Positions 25,467-35,099 are shown, numbered from the stretch's first letter. The stretch is DNA of 64,000 nt from Streptomyces sp. NRRL F-4489 (GCF_001509485.1 NZ_LLZI01000268.1:21547-85546); one strand, 5' to 3'. The notes: generated from the sequence alone by a model not told the origin. Numbers and translations are program-made.

Positions 25467-25507
25467 CCGGACCGGGACCGGGCGCGCACCGGCGGCCCGC
25501 ACAGGAA

Positions 25508-25562
25508 CAGCGGGTGCCGGCGCCGGGCCCCCGAGGGGGAGGGTCCCGGCCGGCACCCGCTG
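25508..25562. terminator. Bidirectional hairpin terminator
   Basis: Perfect 14-bp outer stem (25508-25521 with 25549-25562) with more GC pairs inside, between the convergent marR and small secreted-protein genes. Confidence 0.8.
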
Positions 25563-25603
25563 CCGGGGTGTCCGATTACGTCGCAGAAGCTACGCCCGCC
25601 CGC

Positions 25604-25831
25604 TCACCGGCGGTGGTGGTGCTCTCTGCCGTGCTCGTAGCCGCCCTTGCCGCAGCCCTCACTGAAGACCGGGTTGCCTTCGAGGACGGCGGCGGAGAGC
25701 GAGCAGCCGCCGAACCAGCCCTTGCCGTAGTGGTCGTGGTGGTGCTTGCCACCGGCGAGTGCGGCACTCGCTCCGCCCAGGACAATGGTGGTGGCCAGGG
25801 CGCTGGCTGCGATCGCGGCGCGGATGCGCAT
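25604..25831 (-). CDS. Small secreted His-rich protein
   Basis: 75 aa precursor, AGGAG upstream. A Sec signal peptide (MRIRAAIAASALATTIVLGG to ALA) would leave about 48 residues beginning GGKHHHDHYGKGWFGG, with two Cys (SGC-type positions about 44 and 60) and a closing GREHHHRR. His clusters at both ends suggest metal binding; the two Cys could form one disulphide. It resembles in style, not in sequence, the His/Gly-rich protein at 36713-37114. Confidence 0.75.
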   Translation of the reverse strand: MRIRAAIAASALATTIVLGGASAALAGGKHHHDHYGKGWFGGCSLSAAVLEGNPVFSEGCGKGGYEHGREHHHRR

Positions 25832-25942
25832 GTCTGCTCCTCAGGAGTATCGAGGGGGGATATCGACCTTTTCAGGAATCACCCTGGCGAAAGCTATTAA
25901 AACCTGCCTTACCGCCAATCGTGTGGTCGTTCCCCGGCCGCC

Positions 25943-25975
25943 CGGCGGCCCGGGCGCCGCACCTCCGGGCCGCCG
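25943..25975 (-). terminator. Hairpin terminator of the ACS-family MFS gene
   Basis: Perfect 11-bp stem, 25943-25953 with 25965-25975, 5 nt past the MFS stop codon in the minus-strand direction. Confidence 0.7.
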
Positions 25976-25980
25976 CGGCG

Positions 25981-27309
25981 TCAACTCCCGGATGCCGCAG
26001 GGGAATTGAGGGCGGGGTCGGCGGTCTCGTCCGGCTCCGTCCGGGGCAACCGCTGTGGGGGCCGCAACCCGAACATCACCAGAATGACCGCCACCGCCAG
26101 GAAGCCGGCCAGCACCGCGAAACCGGTCAGGCTGGTGCCGGTGGCGTCGGTCAGCCACCCGACCAGGTACGGACCGGCGAAGCCGCCGAGGTTACCCAGC
26201 GCGTTGATCAGGCCCATCGCCACGGCCACCACCTCGAAGCGGAGCAGCCGGCCGGGGATCGCCCAGAAGGGGCCGTAGGGCGCGTAGACCGCGGCGGCGG
26301 TGACGCACAGCAGCACCATCCGGGGCAGCGCCCCGTCCACCACCTGGCCGAGCAGCAGCGCCGCGATGCCCGCGGCCAGCGGGACGGCGACCGCGCGCCG
26401 CTGGTTCCCGGTGCGGTCCGACCAGGCGGCGGTGGCGATCATCGCGGCCAGCGCGACGGTGAACGGGACCGCGGTCAGCAGCCCGACCTCGGTGGCGGAG
26501 CCGTCGTGGGTCAGCTCCTTGATGACGGCCGGGAGCCACAGGCTGAAGCCGTAGAAGCCGGTGATCCAGAAGAAGTAGACGCCGATGAGGACCAGGACGG
26601 ACCGCTGGCGGACCGCGGCGCGGTACGAGCCGCCGGCCGACGCGGGCTTGGCGGCCTCGTCGGCGGCCAGCGCCGACTCCAGGTGGGCGGCCTCGGCCGG
26701 CGAGATCCAGCGGGCCCGCGCGGGCCGGTCGGCGACCGTGAACCACCACACCACCGCCCACAGCAGCGGCGGCAGCCCCTGGAGGACCAGCACCCAGCGC
26801 CAGCTGGCGTGGTCGAGCATCCAGCCGGACAGCGGCGCCATCAGCACCGAGGACAGCGGCAGGCAGGCCATCCACAGGGCGTTGGCGCGGGCCCGTTCGC
26901 GGAGCGGGAACCACGAGGCGAGCAGGATCAGGACGGCGGGCCAGACGCCGCCCTCGAAGAAGCCCAGCACGAACCGCGCGGCGTAGAACTGGCCCCGGGT
27001 CCGCACCAGTCCGGAGAGCACCGCGGACAGCCCCCAGGCGACCATGAGGATCAGCACGGTCTTCCGGGCGCTCCAGCGCTGGGCGAGGACCGCCGCGGGT
27101 ATCTGGAGGAAGACGTAGCCGAGGAAGAAGATGCCGCCGGCCAGGCCCTTGTCGGCGTTGGAGAGGTCCAGGTCGCCGTGCATGTAGGGGAGGACCACGG
27201 AGACGTTGTTCCGGTCCAGGTACGCCAGCATGTACATGATGGCGGCGACCGGGATGACATAGGCCCAGCGTCTGGCCGGGACCGCCGCGGGCGGTGGGGC
27301 GTCGGTCAT
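25981..27309 (-). CDS. MFS transporter, anion:cation symporter (ACS) family
   Basis: 442 aa, twelve hydrophobic segments. The N-terminus YVIPVAAIMYMLAYLDRNNVSVVLP is the signature of the ACS family, which takes up organic anions such as tartrate, phthalate, galactonate or allantoate. LGFFEGGVWPAVLILLASWFP is the conserved helix 4-5 region. Its start lies 152 bp downstream of a sensor-phosphatase gene on the same strand whose ectodomain is of the CitA/DcuS type, so a carboxylate substrate is plausible. A 10-G run lies just upstream of the start, a hotspot for slippage. Confidence 0.87.
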   Translation of the reverse strand: MTDAPPPAAVPARRWAYVIPVAAIMYMLAYLDRNNVSVVLPYMHGDLDLSNADKGLAGGIFFLGYVFLQIPAAVLAQRWSARKTVLILMVAWGLSAVLSGLVRTRGQFYAARFVLGFFEGGVWPAVLILLASWFPLRERARANALWMACLPLSSVLMAPLSGWMLDHASWRWVLVLQGLPPLLWAVVWWFTVADRPARARWISPAEAAHLESALAADEAAKPASAGGSYRAAVRQRSVLVLIGVYFFWITGFYGFSLWLPAVIKELTHDGSATEVGLLTAVPFTVALAAMIATAAWSDRTGNQRRAVAVPLAAGIAALLLGQVVDGALPRMVLLCVTAAAVYAPYGPFWAIPGRLLRFEVVAVAMGLINALGNLGGFAGPYLVGWLTDATGTSLTGFAVLAGFLAVAVILVMFGLRPPQRLPRTEPDETADPALNSPAASGS

Positions 27310-27461
27310 CGAGCACCTTTCGGGAGGGGCGCGGCGCGGGGGGGGGGGCGGCCGCGCCGTGCGGGAGGCCGCGGCAGGCGTCACTTTCGTCCCAAGTGCC
27401 ACTGCTGCCACGGCAGTTGCCCGTCGCGCGCCACGGAGGGTAGCAGCCGGCCGGGGCGCGG

Positions 27462-30182
27462 TCAGGCGCCGTCGCGGTCCGCCGCGCGCGCCTCGCCGTC
27501 GGGCAGCGCCTGCTCGGTCCAGATGACCTTGCCGTCGCCGGTGTAGCGGGTGCCCCAGCGCTCGGCCATCTGGGCGATGAGGAAGAGCCCGCGCCCGCCC
27601 TCGTCGGTGGTGGCGGCGTGCCGCAGATGCGGGGAGGTGCTGCTGCGGTCGGCCACCTCGCAGATCAGCGAGCGGTCGTGGATCAGCCGGACGCCGATCG
27701 GCCCGGCGGCGTACCGGATGGCGTTGGTGACCAGTTCGCTGAGGATCAGCTCGGTGGTGAACGCCTCGTCCGCCAGCCCCCATTCGATGAGTTTGCGGAC
27801 CGCGGCGGCGCGGATCTGGGCGACCGAGGCGGGGTCGGCGGGGACCTCCCAGTCGGCGATCCGGGCCGGGTCCAGCCGCCGGGTGCGGGCGACCAGCAGT
27901 GCGATGTCGTCGGCCGGGCGGTCCGGCAGCAGGGCGCCGAGCGCCGCCTCGCAGGTCTCCTCCGGGCTCCGGGCGGGCGCGTCGCCGAGGGTGGTGCGCA
28001 GCACGGCCATGCCCTCGTCGATGCCGCGGGCGCGGTCCTCGACCAGCCCGTCGGTGTAGAGCACCAGGCGGCTGCCCTCGGGCAGCTCCAGCCGGCAGGT
28101 GTCGAACGGCATCCCGCCCAGGCCGAGCGGCGGGCCGCCGGGCACGTCGACGAACTCCGCGCCGCCGTCCGGGTGCAGCAGCAGCGGCTGGACGTGTCCG
28201 GCGCGGGCCATGGTGCAGGTGCCGGTGACCGGGTCGTAGATGGCGTAGAGGCAGGTGGCGCCGGTGACCGGGAGCTTGGGGCCGTCGCCGGTGGACTCCG
28301 CGCCCTCGTCCTGGTCGATCCGGGCGACCAGTTCGTCCAGGTGCCACAGGAGTTCGTCGGGCGGGACGTCGAGGTTGGCGAAGTTGTGGACGGCGGTGCG
28401 CAGCCGGCCCATGGTGGCGGCGGCGTGCAGGCCGTGCCCGACGACGTCGCCGACGACGAGGGCGACCCGGGCGCCGGGCAGCGGGATGATGTCGAACCAG
28501 TCGCCGCCGACGCCGCCCAGCCCGCCGAGCCCGGCCTGGGCCGGCAGATAGCGGAAGGCGGCCTCCACGGCCTCCTGGTCCGGCAGGGCGCGCGGCAGCA
28601 GGCTGCGCTGGAGGGTGACCGCCATGGTGTGCTCGCGGGTGTAGCGGCGGGCGTTGTCGATGCTCACCGCGGCCCGCGCGACCAGCTCCTCGGCGAGCGA
28701 GAGGTCCTCCTCGTCGAACGGTTCGGGGGTCTCCGAGCGCCAGAAGAGGGCGACGCCGAGGATCGCGCCGCGGGCCCGCAGCGGCACCGCGATCAGCGAG
28801 TGGATGCCGTTCTCGACGATCAGCCGGGCCCGCTCGGGGTCCTGGAGGTGCCAGCCGGAGAACGCGGCGAGGTCGGGCTCCAGAACCGGTTCGCCGGCCG
28901 TCAGGCGGGTGCCGAGCACGGTGACCGGCGGGAAGCGGACCGGCTCGCCGACCGGGTAGAGGGACCCGTCGGGCACCTCGCCGCCGACGGCGGTGCGGCG
29001 CAGCTCCATGACCGGGCCGCCGGCGGTGGGCTCCTCGCCGCGCAGCACCGCCTCGGCGAGGTCGACGGTGACCAGGTCGCTGAACCGCTCGGCGCCGAAC
29101 CGCGCCAGCTCCTGGCAGGTGCGCACCACATCCAGGGTGGTGCCGATCTCGGCGCCGGCGTCGTAGAGCAGCCGCAGCCGGCCGCGGGCGATGTCGGCGC
29201 GGCCGGTCAGGGCCTGGAGCTCGGTGGTGTCGCGGAGGGTGGTGACGCTGCCGGGCGGGCCGCCGGCGCGGTCGGTGGAGCGCTGGTTGACGGCCAGCAG
29301 CCGGTCGCCGACCGGGTGCACCTCGTCGGTGGCGACCCGGCCGGACTCCAGCAGCGCGGCGGTGGCCGGGTCCAGGCCCAGCTCGGCGATCCGGCGGCCC
29401 TCGACGTCGGCGGGCAGGCCGAGCAGCCGCCGGGCCTCGTCGTTGGCCAGTACCAGCCGCCCGTCGCCGCGGACGATCAGGACGCCCTCGCGGACGGCGT
29501 GCAGCACCGCGTCGTGGTGTTCGTACATCCGGGTCATCTCGGCCGGGCCGAGGCCGTGGGTCTGGCGCCGCAGGCGGCGGCTGACCAGGGCGGTGCCGCC
29601 GGTGGTGAGCAGCAGCACGCCGGCCGCGGAGCCGAAGATCAGCGGGAACTGGTCGTTGACGACGCCGCTGACCTTGCTGATGGTGATGCCGGCGGCGACC
29701 AGGCCGACGACCTTGCCGCCGGGTCCGGTGACCGGTACCACGGCCTGGACGAGCGGGCCGATGGTGCCGGTGATCTTCTCGGTGACCATCCCGCCGTTCA
29801 GCGCCGGGCCGATGTCGCCGACGAACTTCTTGCCGATGCGGTCCGGGAGCGGGTGGGTGTAGCGGATGCCGCGGGTGTTCATCACCACGACGAAGTCGAC
29901 GCCGGAGCCCTTGCGGGCGGCCTCCGCGCGCGGCTGGAGGACGGCGGTGGGGTCGGGGCTCTTCAGGGCGGCCGGGAGGCCCGGCGCGGCGGCGAACGTC
30001 CGCGCCACGGCGACCGAGCGGTTGCGGGCCTCGCGGTCGGAGTCGGTCCGGGACTGGAGCACCAGGGCGACGAGCGCGGCGGCGACGAGCAGGACCACGA
30101 TCGCGACCTGGAGGAGAAAGACCTGGCCTGCGACAGTTCGCATCCTCGGAACCGAACGCGGGCGGCCGTAGCGTCCGGCCAT
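27462..30182 (-). CDS. Membrane sensor with PAS, GAF, SpoIIE phosphatase and anti-sigma kinase domains
   Basis: 906 aa. TM1 (about 20-43), an extracytoplasmic CitA/DcuS-type sensor (about 46-178, with VVVMNTRGIRYTHP), TM2 (about 180-200), a PAS domain (about 225-325: VLHAVREGVLIVRGDGRLVLAN), a GAF domain (about 345-515), a PP2C/SpoIIE serine phosphatase (about 540-755, GGDWFDIIPLPG and VGDVVGHGLHAAA, metal Asp residues; LVLYTDGLVE and DDIALLVART) and a C-terminal HATPase of the RsbW/anti-sigma type (about 785-890, SELVTNAIRYA, GGRGLFLIAQMA). So one protein can phosphorylate and dephosphorylate anti-sigma antagonists in response to an external carboxylate-like signal. AGAGGAC precedes the ATG. 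Confidence 0.92.
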   Translation of the reverse strand: MAGRYGRPRSVPRMRTVAGQVFLLQVAIVVLLVAAALVALVLQSRTDSDREARNRSVAVARTFAAAPGLPAALKSPDPTAVLQPRAEAARKGSGVDFVVVMNTRGIRYTHPLPDRIGKKFVGDIGPALNGGMVTEKITGTIGPLVQAVVPVTGPGGKVVGLVAAGITISKVSGVVNDQFPLIFGSAAGVLLLTTGGTALVSRRLRRQTHGLGPAEMTRMYEHHDAVLHAVREGVLIVRGDGRLVLANDEARRLLGLPADVEGRRIAELGLDPATAALLESGRVATDEVHPVGDRLLAVNQRSTDRAGGPPGSVTTLRDTTELQALTGRADIARGRLRLLYDAGAEIGTTLDVVRTCQELARFGAERFSDLVTVDLAEAVLRGEEPTAGGPVMELRRTAVGGEVPDGSLYPVGEPVRFPPVTVLGTRLTAGEPVLEPDLAAFSGWHLQDPERARLIVENGIHSLIAVPLRARGAILGVALFWRSETPEPFDEEDLSLAEELVARAAVSIDNARRYTREHTMAVTLQRSLLPRALPDQEAVEAAFRYLPAQAGLGGLGGVGGDWFDIIPLPGARVALVVGDVVGHGLHAAATMGRLRTAVHNFANLDVPPDELLWHLDELVARIDQDEGAESTGDGPKLPVTGATCLYAIYDPVTGTCTMARAGHVQPLLLHPDGGAEFVDVPGGPPLGLGGMPFDTCRLELPEGSRLVLYTDGLVEDRARGIDEGMAVLRTTLGDAPARSPEETCEAALGALLPDRPADDIALLVARTRRLDPARIADWEVPADPASVAQIRAAAVRKLIEWGLADEAFTTELILSELVTNAIRYAAGPIGVRLIHDRSLICEVADRSSTSPHLRHAATTDEGGRGLFLIAQMAERWGTRYTGDGKVIWTEQALPDGEARAADRDGA

Positions 30183-30512
30183 GTCCTCTTTCTACACCTC
30201 CCGCATACGGTGGGCGAGCCGCGCACTGCGCAGCGCAGCGGCGCCGGGCGGCCGTGCGGCGTGCCCCGCCAGTAAAACCTGTCGGTATGTTTCCCGGCTA
30301 CGGGTGTGCGCTCCCCCGTCGGGTGCGTGTAACTCTTCCCACAGCGCCGGACGGTTGCGGAGGGGCGGCGGATCTGCCGGGCGGTCCCGGCGGGCCGGCC
30401 AAGGGGCCTGGTCAGCGGCGGTTACCGGGGAGTCGGGCCGGGCGCGGGGGCGGCGGCCTTGCGGAAGAAGGCGTTCCGGGGGCCGCCGGGCGCGTATGAG
30501 ACGTTCGTGGGC
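30183..30512. other. 330-bp intergenic region, promoter of the sensor phosphatase
   Basis: No convincing gene. It holds the promoter of the minus-strand phosphatase. A short perfect palindrome CTGCGC-A-GCGCAG (30226-30238) lies 43 bp before its start codon. Nothing else stands out. Confidence 0.5.
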
Positions 30513-30857
30513 ATGCATGTTGCAGCAGAGGAGATCCGTGCCGGTGCGGCCGTGCTCATCGACCACCACGCGCGCGGTGTGTGGCGGCCGAACGGCGCCG
30601 ACCGCCGGACGGCCGGCGCGCTGTTCCGCTTCCTGGAGACCGGGCGGCCGCTCGGCGGCGAGCAGATCCGCGCCGCGCTGGCCGCCGCGGACCCGGCGGC
30701 GCCGGTGAGCGCCGGGCTGCTGGCGCTGCTGCGCGGCACCGCCGGGCTGCTGGACGACACGGACGCGGCCGACGGCCCCGCCGGGCGGGACGCCGTCGAC
30801 CACGTGTGCCTGCTGCTGGACGCGCTGGCGCTGGCCCGGCCGGAGGGCGGCCGGTAG
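30513..30857 (+). CDS. Hypothetical protein
   Basis: 114 aa from ATG at 30513 (MHVAAEEIRAG). It has a hydrophilic, Ala-rich helical composition with no membrane segment, signal or known motif; third-position GC is high, which supports coding. No convincing ribosome site is seen, and the start could lie elsewhere. It converges on an APC permease with 12 bp between stops. Confidence 0.5.
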   Translation: MHVAAEEIRAGAAVLIDHHARGVWRPNGADRRTAGALFRFLETGRPLGGEQIRAALAAADPAAPVSAGLLALLRGTAGLLDDTDAADGPAGRDAVDHVCLLLDALALARPEGGR

Positions 30858-30869
30858 GCGCCGGGGGCG

Positions 30870-32312
30870 TCAGGTGCCGGTCGGCGCGGCGGCCGGGAGT
30901 TCGTCCTCGGGGACCGAGATGACCCAGTGGGTGGCCTGGCGCGGGCGGAGGTAGACCGCCCAGTAGAGCGTGGCGACCGCGACCAGCCCGCCGGTGATCA
31001 GCAGGCTCTTGGCGCTCTGCTGGCACAGCACCCAGGCCAGTACGACGATCAGCAGCGCGGGGATCACCGGCCACAGCGGCATCCGCCAGGCGGGCCGGTG
31101 CTTGTGCTCGCCGCGGCGGGAGACCAGCGCGCCGAGGGCGACGAAGACGTACATTCCGGCGACCGCGACCCCGGTGACCTCGTTGAGGGTGTCCAGGGTG
31201 GCGAAGCAGAGCCCGGCGCCGGGGACGCCGACCGCGAGGGTGGCGGCCCACGGGGAGCCGAAGCGCTTGCCGACGTGCGAGAAGATCTTGTTGACCGGGG
31301 TCGGCCAGGCGCCGTCGCGGGCGGAGGAGAAGACCACCCGGGAGTTCTGGATCACCATCACGATCGCCGCGTTGATGATCGCCAGGGCGATGCAGAGGCT
31401 GACGAAGGTGCCGATCGCGGAGTTGCTCCAGCTCTGCACCATGCCGGCCACGTCGCCGGCGCCGAGGGTTTTGAGGTCGGGGGCGCCGAGGGTGATGGCG
31501 ATGACCGGGACGAGGACGACGGCGGCGCCGATGGCGAGCGTCCACAGGACGGTGCGGGAGACGTTGCGGCGCGGGTTCTCCATCTCCTCGGCCAGGTACA
31601 CGGCGGTGGAGAAGCCCTGGAGGATGAAGAGCGCGGTGGCCAGGCCGGTGATGATCAGCCCGCCGGTGACCGCCGTACTGGTGCCGTGCCCGCTGTCCAT
31701 CACGGGGTGGATGAGGGTGGCGGCGGAGCGGTGGGTGTGGGTGAAGCCGAGGAACGCCACGACCGCGGCGGCCACCACCTCCAGGACGAGGAAGATGCCG
31801 GTGATCCAGGCGTTGGCGCGCAGATCGAGCAGGCCCATGGCGGTGGCCAGCAGCATCACCGCGGCGGCGGTCATCTGCTTGTCGAGGTGGACGACCGGGG
31901 CGAGGTAGTCGGCGGTGCCCAGCGCGATGATGGGCGGCACGATCATGACAACGATCAGCGAGAGGATGAAAACCAGCCATCCGGCGAGCCGGCCCATCAG
32001 GGTGCCGACCATCGCGTACTCGCCGCCGGAGCTGGGGACCAGGGTGCCCAGTTCGGAGTAGGTGAAGGCGACGCCTATGCAGAGCAGCCCGGCGATGGCG
32101 ATGGTGAGCGCCGTACCCGTGCCGAGGGTGGCGAACGAGTCCGGCACGATGACGAAGAGCGAGGACGCCGGGGTCAGGCAGGACAGGGTGAGCAGGGTGC
32201 CGCCGACCACACCGATCGACCGGGTGAGTTTGGGGCTGTCCGCCGGTGTCGCGCCCCGGATTTCCGGGGCCGCGGGGGCGGGAGCGACTGGCGTGGTAGG
32301 CATATCGGTCAT
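30870..32312 (-). CDS. APC-family amino acid permease
   Basis: 480 aa, about 12 hydrophobic segments. SIGVVGGTLLTLSCLTPASSLFVIVPD is the helix 1 region, VPSSGGEYAMVGTLMGRLAGW helix 3, and LQGFSTAVYLAEEMENPRRNVSRTVLWT a typical helix 6/loop of amino acid:polyamine permeases. The start could also be the ATG three codons in. No neighbouring amino acid gene hints at the substrate. Confidence 0.85.
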   Translation of the reverse strand: MTDMPTTPVAPAPAAPEIRGATPADSPKLTRSIGVVGGTLLTLSCLTPASSLFVIVPDSFATLGTGTALTIAIAGLLCIGVAFTYSELGTLVPSSGGEYAMVGTLMGRLAGWLVFILSLIVVMIVPPIIALGTADYLAPVVHLDKQMTAAAVMLLATAMGLLDLRANAWITGIFLVLEVVAAAVVAFLGFTHTHRSAATLIHPVMDSGHGTSTAVTGGLIITGLATALFILQGFSTAVYLAEEMENPRRNVSRTVLWTLAIGAAVVLVPVIAITLGAPDLKTLGAGDVAGMVQSWSNSAIGTFVSLCIALAIINAAIVMVIQNSRVVFSSARDGAWPTPVNKIFSHVGKRFGSPWAATLAVGVPGAGLCFATLDTLNEVTGVAVAGMYVFVALGALVSRRGEHKHRPAWRMPLWPVIPALLIVVLAWVLCQQSAKSLLITGGLVAVATLYWAVYLRPRQATHWVISVPEDELPAAAPTGT

Positions 32313-32621
32313 CCGTGTCCCATCGGTGCAGGAGGGCAGGAAGCGGCACGGTCACGGGGGTGCGTGCCTGGTCGAGCGGCCGTGTCGGATGACTGCGCGG
32401 GGCCGCTGCGGTGACCGGAATACAACCTCCGCGGGCCCCTCCCGTCAAGGGTTCGTTAAGGCTGTATGGCAACGGAATCCGCAGCCGATCAACCACATGG
32501 CGGCCCTATCCACGGCTTTCTTCCACGATCTGCGCGGATTTCGCGGGAGGTTGGGGTTCTGCGGATTCTTCCGCCCCGGCGGACGGCGAATTTCGCGGGC
32601 GGCGGCCGTGCCCGGCGGGCG
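32313..32621. other. 309-bp intergenic region, promoter of the APC permease
   Basis: No gene seen. It is somewhat AT-richer near 32450-32530 (the stretch with GTTCGTTAAGGC), and lies after the stop of the next SpoIIE gene and before the permease start, both on the minus strand. Confidence 0.45.
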
Positions 32622-34715
32622 TCAGTCCGCGCTGCCCCGGATCCGGGCGATCAGCAGCGCCACGTCGTCGTGGTCGTTGCCGTGCCGCAGCTCCCCCAGG
32701 AGGCGGTCGCACAGCTCCTCCAGCGGCCGCTCGGGCTCGGCGAGCAGCGCCAGGAAGCGGTCCAGCCGGGTGTCGATGGCCTCGTCGCGGGTCTCGATCA
32801 GCCCGTCGGTGTAGAGGACCAGCTGATCGCCGGGGCGCAGCTCCACGGTGGTCTGCTCGAACGCCACCGCGCCGACGCCGCCCACGCCGAGCGGGGCGCC
32901 GGTGGGCAGGTCCAGCAGCTCCGGCGGGCGGCCGGGCCGGACCACGACCGGCGGGAGGTGGCCGGCCACCGCGATGGTGCACTCCTCGCGGTGCGGGTCG
33001 TGGACGGCGTACAGGCAGGTCGCGAAGGCCGGGTCGAGGCCGCCGGCGATGTGGTCGAGGTGGCGCAGCACCTCGTCGGGCGCGAGGTCGAGATCGGCCA
33101 GCGCGCGGGTGGTGGTGCGCAACTGGCCCATGGTGGCGGCCGCGTTGAGGCCGCTGCCCATGACGTCGCCGACCACCAGCGCGGTCCGGTCGCCGGGCAC
33201 CGGGATCACGTCGAACCAGTCGCCGCCGACCTCGCTGGCCGCCTGCGCGGGCTGGTAGCGGTAGGCGATGTCCATGCCCGAGGGGCGCGGCGGGCGGTGG
33301 TTCATCAGATGGCGCTGGAGGGTCAGCGCGGTGCGGCGTTCGCTCTGGTACGAGCGGGCGTTGTCGATGCAGACGGCCGCCCGGGCGGCGAGTTCGACGG
33401 CCAGCACCACATCGTCGTCGTCGAACGGCAGCGGATTGTCCAGCCGGTAGAGGGAGAGCGCGCCCAGCACCTCGCCGCGGGCGATCAGCGGCACCGCCAG
33501 ATAGGAGTGCAGTCCGCAGGTGCGCAGCAGCTCCGCGCCCTGCGCGTCGGCGGCGATATGCCGCAGATCGTCCGGGCCGACGTCGGCGACCAGCACCGGC
33601 CGGGCCTCGGTGACGCAGCGGGTGATCAGCCGCTCGGTCTCGTACGCGGCGAGCTGACCGGTGGGGTCGGCGGCCCGGACGGCGGGGGTGCGGCCGGTCG
33701 CGGCCACCGCCAGCGCCTGGAAGCGGGCCGGGCCGCCGCGGCCCGGCGGACTGGGCCGGCGGCCCTCCAGGACGGCTTCGAGCACGTCGACGGCGGCCAG
33801 GTCGGCCAGCTCGGGGACGATGACGTCGGCCAGCTCCTGCGCGGTCCGGCCGACGTCGAGGGTGGTGCCGACGGTCGCCGAGGCGTCCGCGATCACCGCC
33901 AGCCGGCGGCGGGCGCGGGCCGCCTCGGTGGCCGCCCGGTGCTGCTCGGTGACGTCCACGACCGAGGTGGCCAGGCCCAGCACCCGGCCCTTGGCGTCCT
34001 CCAGCCGGTAGTACGACACCGACCACGCCTGGTCGGCGTCGGGGTGGCTGGCGGTGCGGCCGATGGAGAAGTCGTCCAGCAGCGGCCGGCCGGTGGTCAG
34101 CACCTGCCGCATCCGCTCCTCGATGCCCTCGGTGTCCAGGAACGACAGGGCCTCCCGGACGTGCCGGCCGATGTGCCGCTCGGCGGGCAGCTCGTTGATC
34201 CGCTCCAGCGCCGGATTGACCATGACGAACCGCAGATCGGTGTCGAGCACGGCGAGCCCGATCGGCGACTGGGCCACCAGCCGCACCGACAGCGCCAGGT
34301 CCCGCTCGACCTCGCGCAGCACCGCCTGGTCGGTGGCGATGCCGAGCGCGTAGCTGGCGCCGTGCTCGTCCTGGAGGCGCATATTGCGGAACTCCACCAG
34401 GCGGGTGGAGCCGTCCTTGCGGCGGACCGGGAAGACCCCGGCCCAGCTCTCGCCGCTCGCCATGACCTCGGCGAACAGCCGCAGCACCAGTTCGACGTGC
34501 TCGGGGTGGACCAGCAGCCGGACCGCGGGCCGGCCCAGCGCCTCCTCCGCGCGCCATCCGAAGAGCTCCTCGGCCTGCGGGCTCCACAGCGCGATCCGGC
34601 CCTTGGCGTCGAGCATGACCGCGGCCACGCCCAGGACGTCGAGCAGGCCGCCGGGCTGCGCCGGGCCGGCCCCGGCCTGGGCAGCACTCTCGGGGAACGC
34701 GTCGGTCGCACCCAT
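32622..34715 (-). CDS. PAS-PAS-GAF-SpoIIE phosphatase
   Basis: 697 aa; the ATG at 34715 is chosen because GGAAGGAG stands just upstream, which removes a 31-residue basic extension. Two PAS domains (about 20-130, GVAAVMLDAKGRIALWSPQAEELFG; about 140-265, SPIGLAVLDTDLRFVMVNPALE), a GAF domain (about 285-455) and a PP2C/SpoIIE domain (about 475-695; GGDWFDVIPVPG, VGDVMGSGLNAAA, YTDGLIETRD, NDHDDVALLIAR). No membrane segment, so it is a cytoplasmic sensor phosphatase that probably acts on anti-sigma factor antagonists. Confidence 0.9.
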   Translation of the reverse strand: MGATDAFPESAAQAGAGPAQPGGLLDVLGVAAVMLDAKGRIALWSPQAEELFGWRAEEALGRPAVRLLVHPEHVELVLRLFAEVMASGESWAGVFPVRRKDGSTRLVEFRNMRLQDEHGASYALGIATDQAVLREVERDLALSVRLVAQSPIGLAVLDTDLRFVMVNPALERINELPAERHIGRHVREALSFLDTEGIEERMRQVLTTGRPLLDDFSIGRTASHPDADQAWSVSYYRLEDAKGRVLGLATSVVDVTEQHRAATEAARARRRLAVIADASATVGTTLDVGRTAQELADVIVPELADLAAVDVLEAVLEGRRPSPPGRGGPARFQALAVAATGRTPAVRAADPTGQLAAYETERLITRCVTEARPVLVADVGPDDLRHIAADAQGAELLRTCGLHSYLAVPLIARGEVLGALSLYRLDNPLPFDDDDVVLAVELAARAAVCIDNARSYQSERRTALTLQRHLMNHRPPRPSGMDIAYRYQPAQAASEVGGDWFDVIPVPGDRTALVVGDVMGSGLNAAATMGQLRTTTRALADLDLAPDEVLRHLDHIAGGLDPAFATCLYAVHDPHREECTIAVAGHLPPVVVRPGRPPELLDLPTGAPLGVGGVGAVAFEQTTVELRPGDQLVLYTDGLIETRDEAIDTRLDRFLALLAEPERPLEELCDRLLGELRHGNDHDDVALLIARIRGSAD

Positions 34716-35099
34716 CCAGGCACTCCTTCCGCCGGTCGCCTTCGGACCGACAGCCGTGGCGCTCCGTGCACGGCGTGGTCGTGCCGTGCTGCCGCTGCCC
34801 TCCATCATCTCTCGACACCGGACGGACCCGCAGGCAGAGGTGGGTCCACCAGGGGTGGGACCGAACCGGATGGAGCATTATGGGCAGCTGTCCCCCGGGT
34901 GGGCGACCGGGTTGGCGATATTGATCCATTGCTCCGCACCCGCCCGGGATCGGGGACAACGCCCGCCCTCGCGCTCCCGACTTGGAGATGTCGATCTCTT
35001 GGGACTACCCTTTGATTAGTTGCTGGAGGCAACCAATATTCGTTTGACGCGCCCCTGGCGTACCCCCACGTACGCCGCGGGGCCAGGAGGAAGCCCTCG
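34716..35099. other. 384-bp divergent promoter region
   Basis: No gene. It carries the promoters of the SpoIIE phosphatase (left) and the acyl-CoA ligase remnant (right). The right half (34985-35045) is AT-rich and holds a MarR-type palindrome. Confidence 0.55.
35015..35037. promoter_or_regulatory. MarR-type palindromic operator
   Basis: ATTAGTTGC (35015-35023) and GCAACCAAT (35029-35037) match as an inverted repeat at 8 of 9 positions around TGGAG. GTTGC-n5-GCAAC is a pattern known for MarR regulators of hydroxycinnamate and acyl-CoA ligase genes. It lies 62 bp before the ligase start, in the AT-rich part of the promoter. Confidence 0.6.

Noticed and set aside
27330..27355. Run of ten G as a regulatory feature
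   Set aside because: A homopolymer in a GC-rich leader is as likely a sequencing or slippage hotspot; no motif supports a role.
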